Positions 61,132 through 64,000 of a stretch of DNA of 64,000 bases are shown here, one piece after another (position 1 is the first letter of the stretch; each line of letters opens with the position of its first letter). The stretch is taken from the NCBI GenBank assembly GCA_016219275.1, contig JACRBM010000056.1, positions 104,852-168,851 of the forward strand, read 5' to 3'. A program made the position numbers and the translations under genes. Below the pieces are notes generated by a model that was given only the letters and a program-made list of their open reading frames with translations, was not told where the DNA came from and did no database searches. Source of the stretch: Chloroflexota bacterium. GTDB lineage: Bacteria > Chloroflexota > Anaerolineae > UBA4142.

Positions 61132-62460
61132 ATGTCTGATTACTTCCTCTCCAACCTCCTCATCTTTGCGCGCGTCCTGCGCGACGCCGGTGTGGATGTG
61201 GCGATGGAGCAAGTGAGCGACCTGGCGCGCATCCTGCGTGTGATCGGCGTCGCGTCGCGGGAGGATGTGCGCCACGCCGCGCGCGCGTTGTTCGTGCGAC
61301 GCTATGCCGACCGCGCCATTTTTGATCGCGCGTTCGAGCTGTTCTTCCGCATCCAGGGTTTCCCGACACAAGCGGTGATTGATCCGACCCAGGAACCCGT
61401 GCGCCGGGTTGATCGTCCCAAGACGATTCAACACTGGGCAGAGCGCGAAACTCGCCGCGCGGAAAACGCGTCGTCCGCTCAAACGCCGACCGATATTGCC
61501 ACCATCAAAATTTCTAGTCCAAGCGAAACGCTGCGACAAAAACATTTCGATCAGTTCACCGAAGATGAGATTCGCGCGACGCGACAATTGATCGCGGCGA
61601 TGGACTGGCGCATCGGTGAACGCCAAACACGGCGTAGAAAGAATTCGCCGCGCAGAGGACAAGTGGATTTTACTCGCTTGATGCGTCAAAACCTCAAGTT
61701 CGGCGCGGAGATATTTCAGTTGCCCAAGCGTCAGCCGAAATTCAAACCACGTTCGCTCATCGTGCTGGCGGACGTGAGCGGTTCGATGGAACGCTACACG
61801 CGGATGATACTGCACTTGCTCCACGCCTTGAGTCACGCCGAGTTTGCAACGAACGTCGAGGCGTTCCTGTTTGGCACGCGCCTCACGCGCATCACGCCGG
61901 ATTTGCGTCGGCGGAACGTGGACAACGCGCTCGCGCGCGTGGCGCAACGCGTCCCCGATTGGTCGAGCGGTACGCGTATTGGCGACGCGCTCAAGCGATT
62001 CAACTTTGCGTGGGCGCGCCGCGTTCTACGCGCCGGCGCGGTCGTTCTCATTCTTAGCGACGGTTGGGATTGCGGCAAGCTCGAATTACTGCGCGATGAA
62101 ATGGCGCGCTTGCAACGGAGTTGTTTCCGCTTGATGTGGCTCAGTCCGTTAGTCGCCGCAGACGGCGCGCGCGATGCGACCCAGGGATTGCAGGTCGCGC
62201 TGCCCTTCGTGGATGATTTCTTGTCGGTGTACAACTTGGCGAGTTTGGAAATGCTCGTCGCCAAACTGGAAACGCTGACCGAGGTTCGCGCCCTGCGGCG
62301 TCAACACCCGCGCGCGCGCATTCCCGCGCGTGAGGAGATCACCCTGCCCAGGTTTATGGACGTGCCGCAAATGGGAACCAGCAATTATGTGCGTCGGACG
62401 ATGACGCTTCAAAACGTTGACGGAACACCGCGTTTTCGATACGAGGATAATTCGGAATAG
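61132..62460 (+). CDS. coxE: VWA domain protein CoxE
   Basis: A 442-residue partner of CoxD with a C-terminal von Willebrand A domain. The N-terminal part (about 1-90) is helical (LSNLLIFARVLRDAGVDVAMEQV), followed by a basic linker. The MIDAS motif DVSGSMERYTR is near residue 222, and further MIDAS positions are in SGTRIGDALKRFNF and LILSDGWDCG. In Afipia, CoxE acts with CoxD in active-site maturation. Like CoxD and CoxG it is required for assembly rather than catalysis. Terminated by a strong hairpin. Confidence 0.92.
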   Translation: MSDYFLSNLLIFARVLRDAGVDVAMEQVSDLARILRVIGVASREDVRHAARALFVRRYADRAIFDRAFELFFRIQGFPTQAVIDPTQEPVRRVDRPKTIQHWAERETRRAENASSAQTPTDIATIKISSPSETLRQKHFDQFTEDEIRATRQLIAAMDWRIGERQTRRRKNSPRRGQVDFTRLMRQNLKFGAEIFQLPKRQPKFKPRSLIVLADVSGSMERYTRMILHLLHALSHAEFATNVEAFLFGTRLTRITPDLRRRNVDNALARVAQRVPDWSSGTRIGDALKRFNFAWARRVLRAGAVVLILSDGWDCGKLELLRDEMARLQRSCFRLMWLSPLVAADGARDATQGLQVALPFVDDFLSVYNLASLEMLVAKLETLTEVRALRRQHPRARIPAREEITLPRFMDVPQMGTSNYVRRTMTLQNVDGTPRFRYEDNSE

Positions 62461-62465
62461 TGGAA

Positions 62466-62497
62466 AAAACCAGGTTTCTCGAAGAAACCTGGTTTTT
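62466..62497. terminator. Terminator after coxE
   Basis: AAAACCAGGTTTCT / AGAAACCTGGTTTT, 14 pairs around CGA. The T-run makes it effective on the plus strand and the A-run upstream also serves the convergent gene. Confidence 0.82.
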
Positions 62498-62506
62498 AGG
62501 TCAGTT

Positions 62507-62521
62507 AACCTTGCGAAGGTT
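62507..62521. repeat. AACCTTGCGAAGGTT palindrome
   Basis: The same 15-mer occurs at 5499-5513 downstream of dnaA. Near-copies are at 5580-5594 and 63653-63667. Confidence 0.7.
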
Positions 62522-62524
62522 CTT

Positions 62525-63553
62525 CTAGACCTGCAAGACGATCTTGCCAAATTGTTGTCCCGACGCCAGAAGTTCGTACGCCGCGCGTCCTTCCGCCAGC
62601 GGCATCACGCGATCAATCACCGGTTTGAGTTTCCCCGACCAGACGAGTTCCATCACGTCAATAAAATCTTGATGACTGCCCATCGTACTGCCGATCAAAC
62701 TGATCTGTTTGCCGAATATGAAACGCACGTCAATTTGAGTTTGCGCTCCGCTCGTGTTGCCGACGATTGCAATGCGTCCGCCGCGCGCGACTGCGCGCAT
62801 ACTCGAATTCAGCGTCGCTTGCCCGATATTGTCCACGACGACATCTACGCCGCGTTTGCCGGTCATGGTGTACAACGCGCGCGACCAGTCTTCATCGCGA
62901 TAATTGATGACCTGGTCCGCGCCCAGTTCTTGCGCCCGCCGCATTTTTTCCGGCGTGCTCGTGATCGCGTACACGGTTGCGCCCAGATACTTGGCAAGTT
63001 GAATCGAAATGCTATTGACGCCGCCGCCCGCGCCGATAATCGCGATGCTTTCGCCGGCTTGCAATTTCGCGCGATGGATGAGCATGCGCCACGCGGTCAA
63101 CCCAACCAGGATCGGCGCGGCGGCGGATGCGAAATCAAAACCAACCGGCATTGGCAGCAGGTTGCGCGCGGGGATCGTCAGATATTCGGCGCATCCGCCG
63201 CGCACGGTTTCGCCCAGGATGTGATAATGCGGACTGACCGATTCTTCGCCGCGCCGCGTCCAATCATCTTCACCCAACACAACGCCGGGGTCAACGACGA
63301 CCGGCGTACCGATGGCAGGTCCACGCGCGTCCTTGCCGTACCCCGCGACGATCCCTGCCACATCCGCGCCGCTATAATGCGGCATCGTCAACTTGAGTCC
63401 AGCCCAACCCTGGCACACCCACAGGTCGAGGCGATTCAACGCAACCGCGTGCACCCGCACGAGCGCTTCGCCGGGTCCGGGCTCGGGGTCTGCGACATCG
63501 CCATATTGCAAAGCCGGGATGCCGCCGTGTTCGTTAAAGAACAATGCTTTCAT
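62525..63553 (-). CDS. Quinone-oxidoreductase-like zinc-less MDR protein
   Basis: A 342-residue medium-chain dehydrogenase/reductase. It has the GroES-like part with HAVALNRLDLWVCQGWAG and YSGADVAGIVAGYGKD, and the NAD(P) Rossmann region with SIAIIGAGGGVNSISIQLAKYLGATVYAITSTPEKM and GADQVINYRDEDW. The catalytic-zinc cysteine (C/D-G-H-E) of alcohol dehydrogenases is missing, so it fits the NADPH:quinone reductase/enoyl-reductase group. ATG 63553 follows AGGAGG. The substrate is unknown. It is convergent with the cox operon and not obviously connected to it. Confidence 0.85.
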   Translation of the reverse strand: MKALFFNEHGGIPALQYGDVADPEPGPGEALVRVHAVALNRLDLWVCQGWAGLKLTMPHYSGADVAGIVAGYGKDARGPAIGTPVVVDPGVVLGEDDWTRRGEESVSPHYHILGETVRGGCAEYLTIPARNLLPMPVGFDFASAAAPILVGLTAWRMLIHRAKLQAGESIAIIGAGGGVNSISIQLAKYLGATVYAITSTPEKMRRAQELGADQVINYRDEDWSRALYTMTGKRGVDVVVDNIGQATLNSSMRAVARGGRIAIVGNTSGAQTQIDVRFIFGKQISLIGSTMGSHQDFIDVMELVWSGKLKPVIDRVMPLAEGRAAYELLASGQQFGKIVLQV

Positions 63554-63642
63554 TCTGCCTCCTGCCAAAGCAAAGTAGGATCGTCATCCAGTATAGCCAT
63601 GTCTCGCTTGAACCGCAAGACGGATGGTTGAGTGGTTGTATC

Positions 63643-63846
63643 TACCCAGCCCATCCTTGCGAAGGTTTGAAAGCGCGATCTCTCGGTAAAATGGTTTGTA
63701 ACCTTCGCGTAACTACTCAGCCACCCCACATTTACGCCGATGAAAAAACAAATTTATCCGCGAATAACGCGAATTGCGCGAATAAGAAGAAAAAATTAGC
63801 GAAGATTCGCGTAATTCGCGGATAAAGGAACGATGGCTGAGTAGTT
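63643..63846. repeat. Nested repeats near the right edge
   Basis: TACCCAGCCC plus ATCCTTGCGAAGGTT (63643-63667) nearly repeats the sequence after dnaA (5489-5513). AACTACTCAGCCA (63711-63723) and TGGCTGAGTAGTT (63834-63846) are perfect outer arms. They enclose a period-9 array: CCGCGAATA, ACGCGAATT, GCGCGAATA on the left (63758-63784) and ATTCGCGTA, ATTCGCGGA on the right (63805-63822). No gene is seen in 63554-63868. Confidence 0.7.
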
Positions 63847-63868
63847 TGACAATGTCAGATGTAACTGC

Positions 63869-64000
63869 TCAGGCGGTTGATGCAGGTTGCGTAGCCAAGA
63901 TGGGCGGCACATAGGGTGTTCCTTGCAACGCCGACTTGAGTGCATCCAAGACCCGCTGTCCGTTTTTCTGCGCGGTGGAAATGTAACTGCGAACTTGGCA
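63869..64000 (-). mobile_element. IS66-type transposase, C-terminal end (continues beyond window)
   Basis: Read on the minus strand from the window edge, the frame gives [19 protein letters not shown] then [15 protein letters not shown] and stops at 63871-63869. IS66-family transposases end in this pattern (RSYISTxRKQGxNVLDAL...ALxGxP). The 43 visible residues are unbroken, but whether the element is complete cannot be told. The nested repeats just left of it could be insertion targets or part of its end. Confidence 0.7.

Overview
Bacterial chromosomal segment, GC-rich with a strong bias for CGCG-type codons, very probably from the Chloroflexota. That assignment is inference. It rests on a Trp T-box regulon, an HspR/DnaJ/ClpB/Hsp20 heat-shock region, a conserved-looking cluster of DUF6754, zinc-ribbon and MutL-like genes, and a form I CO dehydrogenase operon. 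The replication origin probably lies in the window: dnaA (4052-5455) is flanked by DnaA-box-like sites on both sides and gyrB follows at 9009.

Layout. 1-3.7 kb: end of a DNA methyltransferase, mutY, and a membrane-anchored DUF4015-type protein. 3.7-11 kb: dnaA, putative oriC, a GT-C membrane protein with DUF2905, a multipass membrane protein, gyrB. 11-13.6 kb: a HigB/HigA-type toxin-antitoxin pair whose antitoxin carries an HEXXH domain, a decayed type I restriction S-subunit fragment, and an unknown protein. 13.7-21 kb: complete trpEGDCFBA operon on the minus strand behind a tryptophan T-box. 21-22 kb: fatty acid desaturase. 22.2-30.3 kb: eight co-directional genes (membrane proteins, a zinc-ribbon protein with PDWL repeats, a glutamate-mutase-L-like ATPase and partners). 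30.3-31.9 kb: a second tryptophan T-box and trpS. 32-33.7 kb: secreted subtilase of unlike composition. 33.8-40.5 kb: clpB, rhomboid protease, BON protein, hspR and dnaJ on minus, divergent from two hsp20 genes. 41-42.5 kb: DUF6391 protein and an LLM flavin oxidoreductase. 42.7-51.8 kb: kdp potassium-transport operon with two additional small genes, kdpDE and a GNAT gene. 52-62.5 kb: coxMSL plus small NTF2/GYD proteins and the maturation genes (XdhC-YHS fusion, coxG, coxD, coxE). 62.5-64 kb: a quinone-oxidoreductase-like gene, repeats and the C-terminus of an IS66-type transposase.

The most unusual feature is in the spacers. Many hold hairpins whose arms are degenerate tandem repeats of one fixed period per locus (7, 8, 9 or 10 bases), with a different sequence at each locus. 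Both tryptophan T-box leaders contain such a module at the same internal position with the same geometry: six heptads, an 11-nt loop, six heptads. Other copies supply stop codons (coxD, trpC) or lie in frame inside a gene (GT-C protein). A second class is short perfect palindromes centred on TTGGAAA/TTTCCAA, two of which overlap stop codons (trpE, hspR). I do not recognise a named family for either class.
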